From Adiantum capillus-veneris (Eukaryota > Streptophyta > Polypodiopsida > Polypodiales > Pteridaceae), in assembly GCA_014529385.2 (NCBI GenBank), contig CM043953.1:110306549-110370548 (forward strand): a DNA stretch of 64,000 nt. Direction: 5' to 3'. The notes under the pieces were generated by a model. That model was not told where the DNA came from. It saw only the letters and a list, made by a program, of their open reading frames with translations, and ran no database searches. Positions within the stretch are counted from its first letter, which is position 1, and each line of letters starts with the position of its first letter. Below, one piece after another: positions 29,899 through 40,346 of this stretch. Position numbers and translations under genes: made by a program.

Positions 29899-30076
29899 TG
29901 TGAGTAGGGAAAGAGGGTCTTACCACTTCTTCTATGCTAACAATACAACACCCTGGCAAGAGTGTCTTGATGACTTGTGTCAAACCTGCTTGCAGCTCCT
30001 CCTCTTCAATGGTCCAATTAGAGAATTCAAGAAGCCACTCGTCCATGAAGAGAAGTAAACATGTCAGCCTTGTCAA
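29789..30076 (-). CDS. Upstream ORF1 with a second CCHC zinc knuckle
   Basis: Up to 95 residues, starting 25 bases inside the primer site (MTRLTCLLLFMDEWLLEF; the second Met is an alternative). After a basic stretch (PRKRKSKAQAA) it ends with CSHCSQKPHLRHEC, an exact CX2CX4HX4C retroviral-type knuckle. Its stop overlaps the ORF2 start (ATGAGTG...AGTGA). A knuckle protein upstream of gag is not standard for LTR elements. It might be the remains of another gag or an RNA-binding accessory protein. Confidence 0.55.
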   Translation of the reverse strand: MTRLTCLLLFMDEWLLEFSNWTIEEEELQAGLTQVIKTLLPGCCIVSIEEVVRPSFPTHIVYISHHPRKRKSKAQAASCSHCSQKPHLRHECNPK

Positions 30077-30100
30077 CTGAAGCTTTCAAGATCCCTCCTT

Positions 30101-30115
30101 AGTGGGGGCACCAAA
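30101..30115 (-). promoter_or_regulatory. Primer-binding site of the gag-protease element
   Basis: The minus strand reads TTTGGTGCCCCCACT directly after the LTR end (CTCTCA). TGG followed by a GCC-rich stretch is the form of Gypsy primer sites; the tRNA is not identified. Confidence 0.7.
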
Positions 30116-32047
30116 TGAGAGGCGGAAGTGAAAAATAGACCCGGTGGCCTCTACACCAAGACTATGCACAATGGCCTCATCATGGGGAATACGCAATAGG
30201 GGCACCACCTAGCAAGATATGCGGCTAGGACGCATACATATACACAATGAAACATGCCATGGAAAACAATTTCAAGATCCACACCCAAATGTGGAATGGG
30301 GTGGTCAGAGAATAAGGTGAGAGGAGTGGTGAGTGAGTGAGAATGGGCTCGCTACTCGTGCATGTAGTAAGGAAGATAACGAGGTCAGGAATACATGCAA
30401 GTATGCTCACTTCTCATACAAAAGGTGGCGAATCCGCACACCTCAAGATGGAAGTAGCAAGATGATAGGAATATGAGAGGGAGAGAGTGTGTGTGTGTAT
30501 GGTGGCGAATCCGCACACCTTACATAAGCAGAAAAAAAAGGCAAGGAACAAGCATATACCATACTCACAATGAGATGTATCCAAAGCGACACAAAGTATG
30601 GCACCAAGATGGAGTGTGTTGATTGCTTGCAAAAGATGAATACAATAGGTAGCGTATGGCAGGAAAATGAGAAAGAGACAAGATCGTAGGAGGCATAATG
30701 GAGAGATGGGAGTTGATGGCGAGGAATATCATGAGTGTGTCCACCCTTTTTCTTCTTGAAATTGTGCCTTCAACCCTTAATTACAAGTGGTGTGGAGGTG
30801 TGGTGCTCATCTTTTGTGCATGGTGATGGTGATGATGATGGTGTTGTGATTATGTGATTAGGGTTCATGCTACAAGCATGTAGCACAAGAGTGTGTATGG
30901 ATAGGTGTGTGTGTGTGTTATCCCCCTTAGTGAGCTCTCATGGCCTCCTTATATAGGGAAGGAGGGGAGGATTTAGCAATATTTCTATTTGAGGTGAGTG
31001 TCCCTCTTTGGTGACTAGGAAAATGGGGTGCATGTGACTGTGGCTCCCATCTTGTCTCCTCATTATTTAAAATACCAGAGTCAATAGAGAGAGAAGATGA
31101 GGGAATGTGGGTAGGATGTAGAGGATAGGAGATATTTACAATAGTCTAGCTTTGGCTAGACATAAGCTTATTAGAGAGAGAAGAGAGAGGTAAGAAATTT
31201 ACAAGAGAGATTGTCAAAGGTGGATAGTTGTTGATGAGGATGGATCCTCCAAAAATGGTGATAGAATCACTCTAGACTTGCCAAGACCTCATTAAAAGAG
31301 CCTTGTCTCTTGTAATTATGCTTGAAGACTTGTAGAACCATAGCCATTCTAGAGGGAAGAAAATTGGGGATGGCCTGTGTCACCATTACACGAGAAAACT
31401 GGGGTCCACTACAAAAATCATATCTCTGTGTTCATAACTCCAAAAATTCTGAAAAAACTTGAGCTAAAAGTTGAGATCACGAGCTACATCTTTCATGTTG
31501 AACGCTCCTTCAGATTCGGGGTTCTTCTCTACTTAAAAAATTCAGCCAAATAATGTATTATTTGTGGCTGCAAAGGTCTTTTGGTGGTCCCCTTTGAGTG
31601 GACTTCTCTCTTGCCTTCAAGTGTGAGCTCCTTCATGTGTATGAAAACATGACCTAGAGTTTTGAAAAGATTGGCAATCATCTAGATGGAGGTATTATTG
31701 AAATTTGAAAGTGGGGTTGAGGTTTGAAAATGAAAACTAGTGAATAAAATATTTGGTAGGGTGGAATAATATACATACATGAAAAATATATTAGAAAATA
31801 GTAAAATATATAATGTAATTTAGAATATATATATTTAATATTTAAGGTCAAAAGAGAGATCAACAAAGAAAGCCTACTTATTTATGCTACATCGTGATTG
31901 ATTAGCATAAGTCTTATTTATTTAATAAAGGCTAAAACGTTTGTGAAAAAGGAAGAAAAAATCAAAAGTAACTTATATAATAGGAAATATTTTGGTAAAA
32001 GGGCAAAAATATATGGGGGGTTCCCATGCATGGAAAAGCTTGCCTCA
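30116..32047 (-). repeat. 5' LTR of the gag-protease element
   Basis: 1932 bases, partner of 24029-25953. On the minus strand CTATATAAGG at about 30947-30956 is a likely TATA box. The 20-base GGTGGCGAATCCGCACACCT motif is again present twice (30424-30443 and 30501-30520). Confidence 0.95.
30947..30956 (-). promoter_or_regulatory. LTR TATA box
   Basis: CTATATAAGG on the minus strand in the 5' LTR. Placement in the U3-R part would make it the promoter of the element RNA. Confidence 0.5.
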
Positions 32048-32408
32048 ACAGCTTAAGGATAGTATGAACCTTGTCAATGATACAATGATACAATAGAGTT
32101 GTCTTATAAGACTAGTTTTTTTTTTATTGTGCACAAATTCAAGTAGTTTGTGTCAGCCCTCACGAACACCCTATCACCTTCAATGGATGCATATTATTTA
32201 TTTGATTGAGTCATGGACCGGGCTTGTCGATCCAATAGGTGTGAAAGTGATCGCCGATGAGAGGTGCACCACTTATCTTATTTTTAAAGTAGTTTTGCAA
32301 CGATCAGCCACTATGGACTTCCATGTGTGAATGGGTCGAACTCTTATAAAAGGTCCGTGTAAGCTAAGAAGTGCTCTTGCTCCATCTTTGTCTCCTTGTG
32401 CTTCGCAT
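32048..32408 (+). pseudogene. Gypsy chromodomain end and downstream region
   Basis: After the ACAG duplication the old Gypsy frame continues as QLKDSMNLVNDTMIQ and a stop at ~32097, which joins to ATWMQGT at 24028. Downstream, TCTTATAAAAGGTCC near 32342 looks like a TATA box, so this could be the old element's 3' LTR. It is cut off by the Gypsy insertion at 32409. Confidence 0.7.
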
Positions 32409-33902
32409 TGTCGTGCTGTGACACGTACATAGTGGGAACTCATGCTACAAGAGTTATCTTATAACTTTTTAGATACATAATTATATTTTCTATAATATAC
32501 ATATACATATTTAAGTATAATAATAAGCTTTCCATCTCATCCTATTATTTATCTCAAGGGTAACATATTTTTACTTTATCGTCAAAAAGTACTATGGAAA
32601 AGCGTCAATAGCTCCGCCTCTTTAACTTGGGGCAAATAGCATTGAATCTTTATTTCTACTATGTCATTATCATCTTACACCCTAGCTAGATCCTATATCT
32701 AGGGTAAATTTCAATATATATATATATATTTTTGTATTTTTCATACTTTTCTTATATTTCTTTTAAATAGCTACTAGGAAAGAATCAAATGCTAGTGGGA
32801 CACTAGCTTTCATGATTCTCAAAGATACCCCTATTTTAATGCATTATTGCAAGCATGATTACAAAAAATTTTCAAGGAGCAATGTCATGCTTTCATATGG
32901 CATGAGGTGTCCATTGGAATCAAATAAAAGTCTAAGCTAAGGGGACCACAAGAAGACTTTTGCTGCCAAAACTGTACCCTATTTTGATGAATGTTTTACA
33001 CAAGGTTCCAGTCCGAATTGGAAAAGTATATAAAATGAGAGTCGTAGCTAATGAACTGTATTTTCTGCTCATCTTTTTATTTTTTTATTTGGAGCCATGG
33101 TTGAGGAGATACGATCAAAATACTGGACCCCAGTCTGCCCACATCATGCAGGGACAGCTCATTTCCAACTTTTCCAGTTTCTGTTCACACTGTCTCTTCT
33201 CTTCTTGTGTAAACCCTTGGGGGTCCCCTTCACCTATAAAAGGGGACCTCTTTGTCCTTGAAAACCACTCAAGAATTCAAGCCATTGATGAGAGGAATTC
33301 ATGAGGGAGTGAGTAGTAATGCCAAATTGTACTTAGCCATTAACATAAGCCCAAACTTACACTTTCTCCTAGAGGAAGACTAGCCATTCTTGCAAGCTAA
33401 CCTTGGAAGATCAACTCTAATCGAAGAAGGTATTGCACTTGGTGTATTAATCAAAGTTGAATTCTCCACTCTTCTTCTCTTTCCATCAATAATGGTGCCG
33501 AAGGGTTTGTCAAGTAAGATGTGTTCTACATTGATGTTTTCTTGATTTCTTGTTGTTTTTTTTTTCATCTCTAATCTCAATATATATATATCTAATCTCA
33601 TCTCCTTAACCCAACCTATCTCTCTCACTCTTAGGGATTCATTCTCTCTACAAATTCTAGGTTCTCCTTGCTACATGTACATCTCTCTCCGTAGTATCAT
33701 TATTGCCTACGGGCAAGAATAGGGCTTGGGAGGGAAATTCTCTTCTCTTCTCTTTTCTCATATCTATATTTTGCACATACTATAGTTATCCTAAATTAAT
33801 AATCCACATGATGAGAATTTTTATCGCTTCCACTCTGTGAGATCTATTAGAATTAACGTATGGATTAGCCGTAAAATACACTTTCAACAACGCATAGTGT
33901 TT
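32409..33902 (+). repeat. 5' LTR of the Gypsy element
   Basis: It begins TGTCGTGCTGTGACACG and matches 45245-46731 with a few percent differences and small indels. CTATAAAAGG at 33234-33243 is a good TATA box, with a matching copy near 46063 in the 3' LTR. The end may be 33890 or 33902. Confidence 0.9.
33234..33243 (+). promoter_or_regulatory. LTR TATA box
   Basis: CTATAAAAGG in a C-rich setting (CCCTTCAC before it), conserved in both LTRs, consistent with the start of the genomic RNA about 30 bases downstream. Confidence 0.65.
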
Positions 33903-34421
33903 CTCTTTGGCACAAAAAGGCTCAATGAAATACTTCTTTCATCGGATCCCATCATACTACCTCTCATAGACTATAACTTTTCTTTTGACGTAAATGTAGT
34001 TATCTTGCTATGAACCAAGAGGATTTGTACACACAATTAATCCCAATCACTAGACAAAACATATATATTATGGTAAGCACAAAACTACAATTCCAAAGAA
34101 AAATTGGTAGCCTATTTGGTCAGCAAAGATTGAATGCCATTAACTCATCTATTAACCCTTTCATATTACCCATGATACGATATGACCATAGCCTTGATGT
34201 TTTCATCTTTGTACTGTTTTGATATTCTCTTTTGTGTTCTTTCTTTGAGTGTGTGAGTGCAAAGGAGAAAGAGTGGGCTTCTTTGATTGCATTTCCTTCC
34301 AAACCCTAGACTTCATGGCATCTATGGTTTAACTCCTTCATATAGTTTTTTGGATTTCTCTCGCAAAATCTCACAGCCATAAGCCCGGTGCTTTCCTGGC
34401 AAGACTACAAATTTCTTGACA
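33903..34421 (+). repeat. Leader segment repeated at 52598-53121
   Basis: About 520 bases directly inside the 5' LTR recur, with a few percent differences, as a stand-alone block near 52.6 kb. It begins TCTCTTTGGC and ends TTGACA. It is either the 5' leader of this Gypsy family or a separate small element. A primer-binding site is not clearly visible at its start. Confidence 0.8.
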
Positions 34422-34474
34422 TATTTTTAGTGAACCCGATGCGAAACTGCGAGGGTGAGAGTTTTTGGGTAACC

Positions 34475-35277
34475 ATGGGTGATCATGTTGAGCAACAGGG
34501 TATGCATTTTGATCCATGAACAATGAAAATGTTTCAAGCATTTGCAATGTTCATGCAACAACAACATGCCACTGAAAGAAGGGAGATTTCAGCAACGAAG
34601 GCCATACAAGCTGTCGTCAACAGGATGGATCAGTTCAATGGTAAAGATGTAACCAAGTACTTACGCGAGTATGTGAAGGAGATGGAGCTGCATCGCGTGT
34701 CATTGAGCTAGTTGTTGCTCCAGAAATTAGAGAACATGTTAGGGGAATTAAAGATGAGCATGGGAGAAATTGGGAAGAACTCAATGTAGCTTTAAAGGAG
34801 GAATATTTCATGGAGGACTCTGAGAGAGTGACCAAAAGGACATTCTTAGAATGGGTAGTCAAGCCAAAGCAAGGACTATCAATAAAACAGATATACTTAG
34901 GGAATTTGAGCGGCGCTATGCACAACTCACCAGGACAGAAAGGGCCACACTAGATGCAGAGAAGACAAATCTTTTCTTCCAAGCTGCATGTAAAGAGTTT
35001 CAAGAAAATTTGGACCTTCTTCTTGAAGATAAAGATGCTGAGCAAGGACTAAAGACCGACTAGAATGAGGTTGAAAGTGCTGTCTCACTGCTTGCCAAAC
35101 GACAAAAAGAAGGGACAAGATGGTAGTAAACACTACAAGTCCTTCCACCTCAACTTCTGACAAAATGGTAAAGCCTACTTTTATCGCTCCTAAGTTTGAT
35201 GAGTCCATGCTAGATGAGCGTGTGAAGGGAATGCGTGACTTGAAGGTGAAGCTTACAAAGCTTGAAGAAAAAGGCTA
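34475..35277 (+). pseudogene. Gypsy gag, broken
   Basis: The start is probably the ATG at 34475 (MGDHVEQQGMHFDP) with a TGA 14 codons on, then MKMFQAFAMFMQQQHATERR, FNGKDVTKYLREYVKEMELHRV, a shift, APEIREHVRG, LKEEYFMEDSERVTKRTFLEWV, another shift, LLREFERRYAQLTRTERATL-type text and QAACKEFQENLDLLLEDKD. This is a gag of the kind I associate with non-seed-plant Gypsy elements. At least three frame changes or stops make it inactive. Confidence 0.8.
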
Positions 35278-35908
35278 ATCATCAGGGCCACTTCCTAGGC
35301 AAAGACAACAGCCCAAAGAAGGGTTTGTTAATAGATGTATTTGGTATGATAGTACAGACCATGTAAGAAGGGATTGTGATGATTTGTCAAAAGATGTTGT
35401 CTTTTTTAAGGATGGTAAAATCCACTTAAGAGAGATAGGTCTACCCTTGAGAACTGACTTTGGGAAGGGGGGAATGCAAACCTTAGTTGAAGATATGGAA
35501 ACTAACCATGCCACCTCTTCAGTTGAAGCAACTACTTATGGAGTAAAAATTGAGCATCTTAGTAATGAAGAGGTGAGTGACCATCATGGTCAAATTTGGC
35601 CAAATGTCATGCAATTAGCTAAAAAGGGAAAGCTTACAAAAGAGATTCTACATGAAGCAGGTGATTGCATACGTCTAGAAATAGGATGGAATGATCTAGT
35701 GGACTCATTGTCAGTGCATGCCTACATTACAAAATGCCAACAAAATGAGGCTATTGTAGAAGAGAAGCGCAGACGTGAGAATGCTGATGAAGGACCATCA
35801 AAAAGAGCTTCTAGAAGTGGGGGAAGAAGCGACTCAATGCCTTCTCAAACACCCTCAACACAAGGAGAATCTCCACTTGAAGTGCTCATGGAGGAGTGTA
35901 CAACATGA
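35278..35908 (+). pseudogene. Gag C-terminal part with mutated zinc knuckle
   Basis: At about 35333-35376 the translation reads CIWYDSTDHVRRDC. This is a CX2CX4HX4C knuckle in which the second cysteine is tyrosine. The following frame (35384-35908, 174 residues) reads DVVFFKDGKIHLREIGLPLR and ends in a basic linker (SKRASRSGGRSDS). This links the nucleocapsid to the protease. Confidence 0.75.
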
Positions 35909-35997
35909 AAGAAGAAAGAGCCAACAAAAGGTAAGACATAAGGCCCAACTTATAAACTACAATCTGATATTGAGGTTGCTACATATTTAAAGAAGTC

Positions 35998-36816
35998 TTG
36001 GAGGAAAGGACTTTGAATAGAAAAATTGAGTTTACTCTAGGAGAAGTTCTTGGCATTGCAAAGCGTGAATTCCATGAGGAGATCATTGACATCATCAAGA
36101 GGAAGAGGCAAACTCTTGCTGAAGTTTCTCTTCCACAGGTTGATGGAGAAACCTTGAAGACACAAGGGACGCAATTGCAAAATAAGGATGATGATGGAGC
36201 TGTGGTAGGATGCTACCAATCTAGTGGGAGAGTGAAGCAAGTGCATTTCTCAAATGATGATGAAGAAGTTGAAGCTATTCCTAGGAGCTACTATTCACGA
36301 AGTCACTGGGCAAGGGCTACTACAGAAACTTTGGTCAAGGTAGGTGATCTTGAAGAGCCATTTGTTGCCTTGATTGACCATGGTTCAGAAATAAACATAA
36401 TGTCAAAGAGTCTCTACAACAAGTGCAAATGGCCGATGGACATAGATCATGATTGGATGGTAAACGTGGCAAACAATTCATCCGGCGAATTGTATGCAAT
36501 ATGTGTAGGTGTGAAGGTGACAATAGGTGATGTAAAGATTGACCAAAACTTCTTTGTATAGGATACATCTTCATATCATCTCATCCTTGGACAACCCTAC
36601 ATTGTGGGAGTTCAAATGGAAACAAGGGTAATGGATGATGGTTCAACATATGCTAGGATACGTAGCAAAGATGGTAAACGAGCTGTCCAATTTCTCACAG
36701 TTTGTGTAAACCATGAAAGAAATCGTGACAACCTCAGAGATCATCCTCTACCAAAGGTAAGCAAAGAGTTTCATGACCATAGAGAAATGATGGGTTTTGG
36801 TCAAGTACCATTGTAA
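35998..36816 (+). pseudogene. Gypsy aspartic protease
   Basis: 35998-36561 contains FVALIDHGSEINIMSKSLY (D-H-G-S catalytic motif) and continues to DQNFFV, where a TAG interrupts. DTSSYHLILGQPYI follows across the stop (ILGQPY is the second protease signature), then MDDGSTYARIRSKDGKRAVQF at 36604-36816. Family knowledge: it matures the polyprotein. The in-frame TAG and a later stop disable it. Confidence 0.85.
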
Positions 36817-36893
36817 AGCGGGATTGCAATGGTACAGAAAGAAAAAGGGTCTCGCATGATCCAAAAATAGGTGAAACTTTCTCAACGGGCTCC

Positions 36894-37932
36894 TTGGTAA
36901 CAAGGAATGGATCAGTATGTTTTACAAAACTTGAAGATTTGAAGAGATGTGAGAGGCAATATGTACATAATGTAAAAATAGTTATGAAAGAGAGTGGGTT
37001 GCTAGAGCCTACTGAAAATGTTTTGGGTTTTTGTGAGCAAATTTGTTTTGTAGATACTATGGGTGAGCGTGATGCTATAATGGAGTCTAGTTTGCATCTT
37101 GAAAATAGTGTTGTGGAAGTATGCTCTATGGAAATGTACCAAGTCATAGAAGCCTTCAAAGAAGATCAAAAACTTGGCCCAGAAGTCCATGTCGAAACTA
37201 AATACAAGAGTGTAGCAAAGAAGGTGAAACCAGTAGCTTCACCTTTACCACCCAACAACAGGGAAAAGATTGAGCAAGCTTCTTTGCCACCAAGTTTAAG
37301 AAATCCTAAAAATATCGGGCATATCTTCACAAAGGAGTCTTTTCAAGAGTTGCAAATTGGCTGCGACGAGTTCCTAACACAGGAGGAGACAAAGTGCTTC
37401 AAAGAAATTCTTTCAAAGCATGGTAAGGCATTTGAGTTTGAGCCACATGAGATAGGATGTGTTGATCCTTCTATTGTAGCTCCTATGGTAAATTTCACAA
37501 TACCTCATGTGCCTTGGAATTTGCAGCCTATTCTGGTTCCAAAGGCACATTTGCCAAAGTTAGTAGAGCTACTGAATGAGAAAATAAAAAATGGAAATTT
37601 TGGAGCCTTCTTGTGCCCCATACTAAAACAGGTGGTTCACAGTTCCAAAGAAGAATGGAGCTCTATGCTTCATCCAAGATATGCAACCAGTGAACAAAGT
37701 GACAATTAGAAATGTAGGTACATGACCGATTGTGGATGAGTTTGTAGAGGCGTTTGCAAGGTGGGCAATGTACACAATGGGGGATCTCTACTCAGTGTAT
37801 GATCAATTTCAGCTTGCAATAAAAAGCAAAGAATTGACAACCATGAAGGACACCTTTGGGTTTGGTAAGGATGTGTACCTTGCCACAGGGAGAAACCAAC
37901 TCGGTTGCACATACGATGAATGGGATGAATAA
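36894..37932 (+). pseudogene. Gypsy linker and reverse transcriptase N-terminal half
   Basis: 36894-37709 holds a long connector, then FTIPHVPWNLQPILVPKAHLPKL and a shift near 37640. RT fingers and palm continue in another frame (KKNGALCFIQDMQPVNKVT-like text, then GDLYSVYDQFQLAIKS at 37779-37830). The D-x-x-x-x-D-Q-F-Q-L stretch is RT motif A to B. Two frame changes are visible before the next ORF. Confidence 0.8.
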
Positions 37933-39235
37933 GGTCTTACGTGACTTTATTCCTCAAATCACAATGCCTTTCATTGATGATTTGTCTATTAAAGGATGTG
38001 AAGAAAGTGACAAAGATGAAGCTTTGGATCTCAAGGGATGTCGCAGGTTTGTGGTAAATCACATAAATGATTGTGATAAAATTTTGTCCAAGTTGGAAGA
38101 GGTCAATCTTACATTGTCAAGGAAAAAGTCTATGTTTGGTGTCAATGAAGTGCTCATTGCGGGGCACATGTGTGGGCCATATGGTAGGAAACCTTGTCCA
38201 ACAAAGGTAGATGCCATCCAAAGAGTGAAAGAAACATGTACTAGCATCACCGAGGTTAGAAGGTTTTTGGGAGCATTTGTCTTCTATGTTATTTGGATTC
38301 CACATTATGCACATGTAGCTGATCCTCTTTATCAGCTGCTTAGAAAGAATCAAAAGTTTAAATGGATAGAAGCACATGTAAAATTCATGAAAAAGCTAAA
38401 GGAGTTGCTCCAGTCAGTACCAACTTTGAGAAAGGTAGACTATGAGTGTCAAAGGCTAGTAATTCTGACAATAGACACCAGTCCTACAAGGATTGGATGG
38501 GCAATAGGGCAAGATGACGAAGGACACATGTATGTGGTGAGATTTGGAGCAAAGGTACTAAGTGCTCGCCAAAGAAACTATCCACAAATAAAGAGAGAGT
38601 TATGGGGTATGGTTATAGCCTTGAAAAATGGAAAAGAGTACCTAATTGGTGCATGTGTGGTTGTAGAAACAGATTGTTTACCACTTCTTGGGATGATTAC
38701 AAGCTGTTCAACGTCAGACATTGCTATGTTGTGGTGGATTGCCTACATTAAGTCCTTAAATCCCGAGTTTAAGCACATTGCAGGTAAAGACAATACAGTG
38801 GCATATATGCTATCAAGAGCAAGGTATGAAGATGAGTCACATATGATTGACGAGGGAGATGATGTGGGCACAAAGTTCTATTCCATCTCTCATGTCAAAG
38901 GTAACAATGTCTCCATGACTAATCCACTTGAATTGTTTTTGAAAGATCTTTATGAAGGTGATTGGCTTCTTATTGGAAGCTACTTGAGTACTCTAACAAA
39001 ACAGGATGATTGGTTTGAACAAGAATTCAAGAGGATACGCAGGAAAGCATATGGGTACTTTTTTAGGGATGGTTACTTGTGGAAGCATCCTAAACAAAGG
39101 GATGCTACACCACAATGGGTTATATGTAAAAAAGAGACTCAAGTAAAGCTCATGCAAGAGTTTCATGAGAGTCTATGGGTTGGACATAGGGGTGTGTGGG
39201 CGAACTTCTCCAAGTTGAAAGAAAAATACTGGTGA
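37856..39235 (+). CDS. Gypsy RT palm, RNase H and integrase zinc module
   Basis: 459 codons; the first ~20 are out-of-frame text. The order is: MPFIDDLSIKG (RT catalytic F-I-D-D), the connection VRRFLGAFVFYVIWIPHYA, RT thumb DPLYQLLRKNQKFKW, RNase H VILTIDTSPTRIGWAIGQDD and CVVVETDCLPLL, then integrase HESLWVGHRGVWANFSKLKEKYW. The frame ends in TGA. The HHCC module finishes downstream in ESCVTCQMYSN. Compared with relatives all RT/RNase H blocks are present, so this is the best preserved part of the element. Confidence 0.88.
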   Translation: MGLVRMCTLPQGETNSVAHTMNGMNKVLRDFIPQITMPFIDDLSIKGCEESDKDEALDLKGCRRFVVNHINDCDKILSKLEEVNLTLSRKKSMFGVNEVLIAGHMCGPYGRKPCPTKVDAIQRVKETCTSITEVRRFLGAFVFYVIWIPHYAHVADPLYQLLRKNQKFKWIEAHVKFMKKLKELLQSVPTLRKVDYECQRLVILTIDTSPTRIGWAIGQDDEGHMYVVRFGAKVLSARQRNYPQIKRELWGMVIALKNGKEYLIGACVVVETDCLPLLGMITSCSTSDIAMLWWIAYIKSLNPEFKHIAGKDNTVAYMLSRARYEDESHMIDEGDDVGTKFYSISHVKGNNVSMTNPLELFLKDLYEGDWLLIGSYLSTLTKQDDWFEQEFKRIRRKAYGYFFRDGYLWKHPKQRDATPQWVICKKETQVKLMQEFHESLWVGHRGVWANFSKLKEKYW

Positions 39236-39477
39236 AAGGGTATGTATAAAGATGTATCTCAGTTTGTAGAGTCATGTGTAACTTGTCAAATGTATTCAAA
39301 TGTTCGACATCGTGATGGATTGCACCCTACATATCCACTAGCCATGCACTATAAATGGGTTGTGGATCTAGTCACAATGCCTTTAGGACTCTGGAAGATG
39401 AGGTATTTGGTTCTTGCATGAGAGGACCTAACTAATCAGGTTGAAGGAAGAGCATTGAGAGCTAAAACCATAGAAGC
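39236..39477 (+). pseudogene. Gypsy integrase, part before the nested Copia
   Basis: It follows the TGA: KGMYKDVSQFVESCVTCQMYSN (second half of the HHCC zinc module), PLAMHYKWVVDLVTMPLG (first catalytic Asp region, W-x-V-D-L), a stop, then AKTIEA at the breakpoint. The same frame resumes at 44315 with IEAVCKFLLDEV. The last 8 bases, ATAGAAGC, are repeated on the far side. Confidence 0.85.
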
Positions 39478-39665
39478 TGAAGGGGATCGGGGAGCACCAC
39501 AGACAGAGAGTGAGAGAGAGAGAAGGAGACACACACACGATGTGGGTGGGGAGACTGTGAAGTGGCAGCTCCCCCTATACAGTATACTCACTATAAGTAT
39601 AGGGTAACAGTGGGCGGGCGCCCATGAACTGGGCGACCAGTCAAGGCACATAGGCCTTAACCCCA
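39478..39665 (-). repeat. 3' LTR of the nested Copia
   Basis: Minus strand TGGGGTTAAGGCC to CCCCTTCA. Partner at 44127-44314. Confidence 0.93.
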
Positions 39666-39680
39666 ACAACCTCCCACTTA
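39666..39680 (-). promoter_or_regulatory. Polypurine tract
   Basis: The minus strand reads TAAGTGGGAGGTTGT directly before the 3' LTR, the usual plus-strand primer of plant Copia elements. Confidence 0.75.
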
Positions 39681-39743
39681 AAGGCCAATGTGCCTTTAAG
39701 CAAGATCTACTAGTGTACAACTAATAGAAGGTGAGAGATTCTC

Positions 39744-40277
39744 TCAACCTATGCCCACTGACTCTCGATGAGCTAGTGCATCCGGCTCTACTGATAGACA
39801 AACATCCCGCTGCGGAAGCCACACAGAGCTAGCTCCAAGCTCTGCAAGTAGTCTACAAGAGCTCATACACTCCTGCAAGTATCGGTCCAATACCTGCAAA
39901 CCTCCCCTATGCTCTATGCCGATATTAGTCATCGAACAACTAATCAACCCTGCTGCAAATGCTCCCACTGCAGTTGCTATGTCGGGCCTCGAGATCAACA
40001 TCTCGTACATGAGGACACCGAACGTTGATGCAACCCTGGAAACCTCTGCCACCTCCAACTCAGAACTCAACTCATGGAAATCCTGTCTCCTATCATAGAG
40101 ACCATGGCACTCTGACTCCGAGATCTGGAGTGACTTCTCGTTCCCACCACATATCACATGTGTACCAAGAGTATCCATTTGTCCTGAATCTGCATCAAGC
40201 TCTGGCATAAGCATATCAAGAAATGACTCCACAATAGCCGACATCTCAGCATCCATGTGAGTCATCTCTGTCATCAC
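39744..40277 (-). pseudogene. Copia RT/RNase H remnant
   Basis: 177 codons. The stretch VASTFGVLMYEMLISRPDIATAVGAFA corresponds to the Copia VGSLMYxMxxTRPDIxxAVG block that links RT and RNase H. The sequence on either side is unrelated or scrambled, so this is a deletion remnant, not an enzyme. Neither YVDD nor the RNase H acidic residues are present. Confidence 0.7.
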
Positions 40278-40346
40278 CTCTGATGACTCATCTTGTTGTG
40301 ACTCACTAGAGCTATCCCGCTCTACCTGTGCATCCGTAGACGCAAC

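Larger units (their letters stand above)
24029..32047 (-). mobile_element. Non-autonomous LTR element with gag and protease only (TR-GAG-like)
   Basis: About 8 kb with two ~1.93-kb LTRs that are nearly identical, so it is young. Its orientation is minus: primer site beside the right LTR, polypurine tract beside the left. The direct repeat ACAG flanks it (24025-24028 and 32048-32051) and its removal restores the chromodomain frame. The 4.2-kb interior encodes gag and aspartic protease plus upstream overlapping ORFs, but no RT, RNase H or integrase. It resembles the plant group known as terminal-repeat retrotransposons with a GAG domain, which would need enzymes in trans. Confidence 0.92.
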
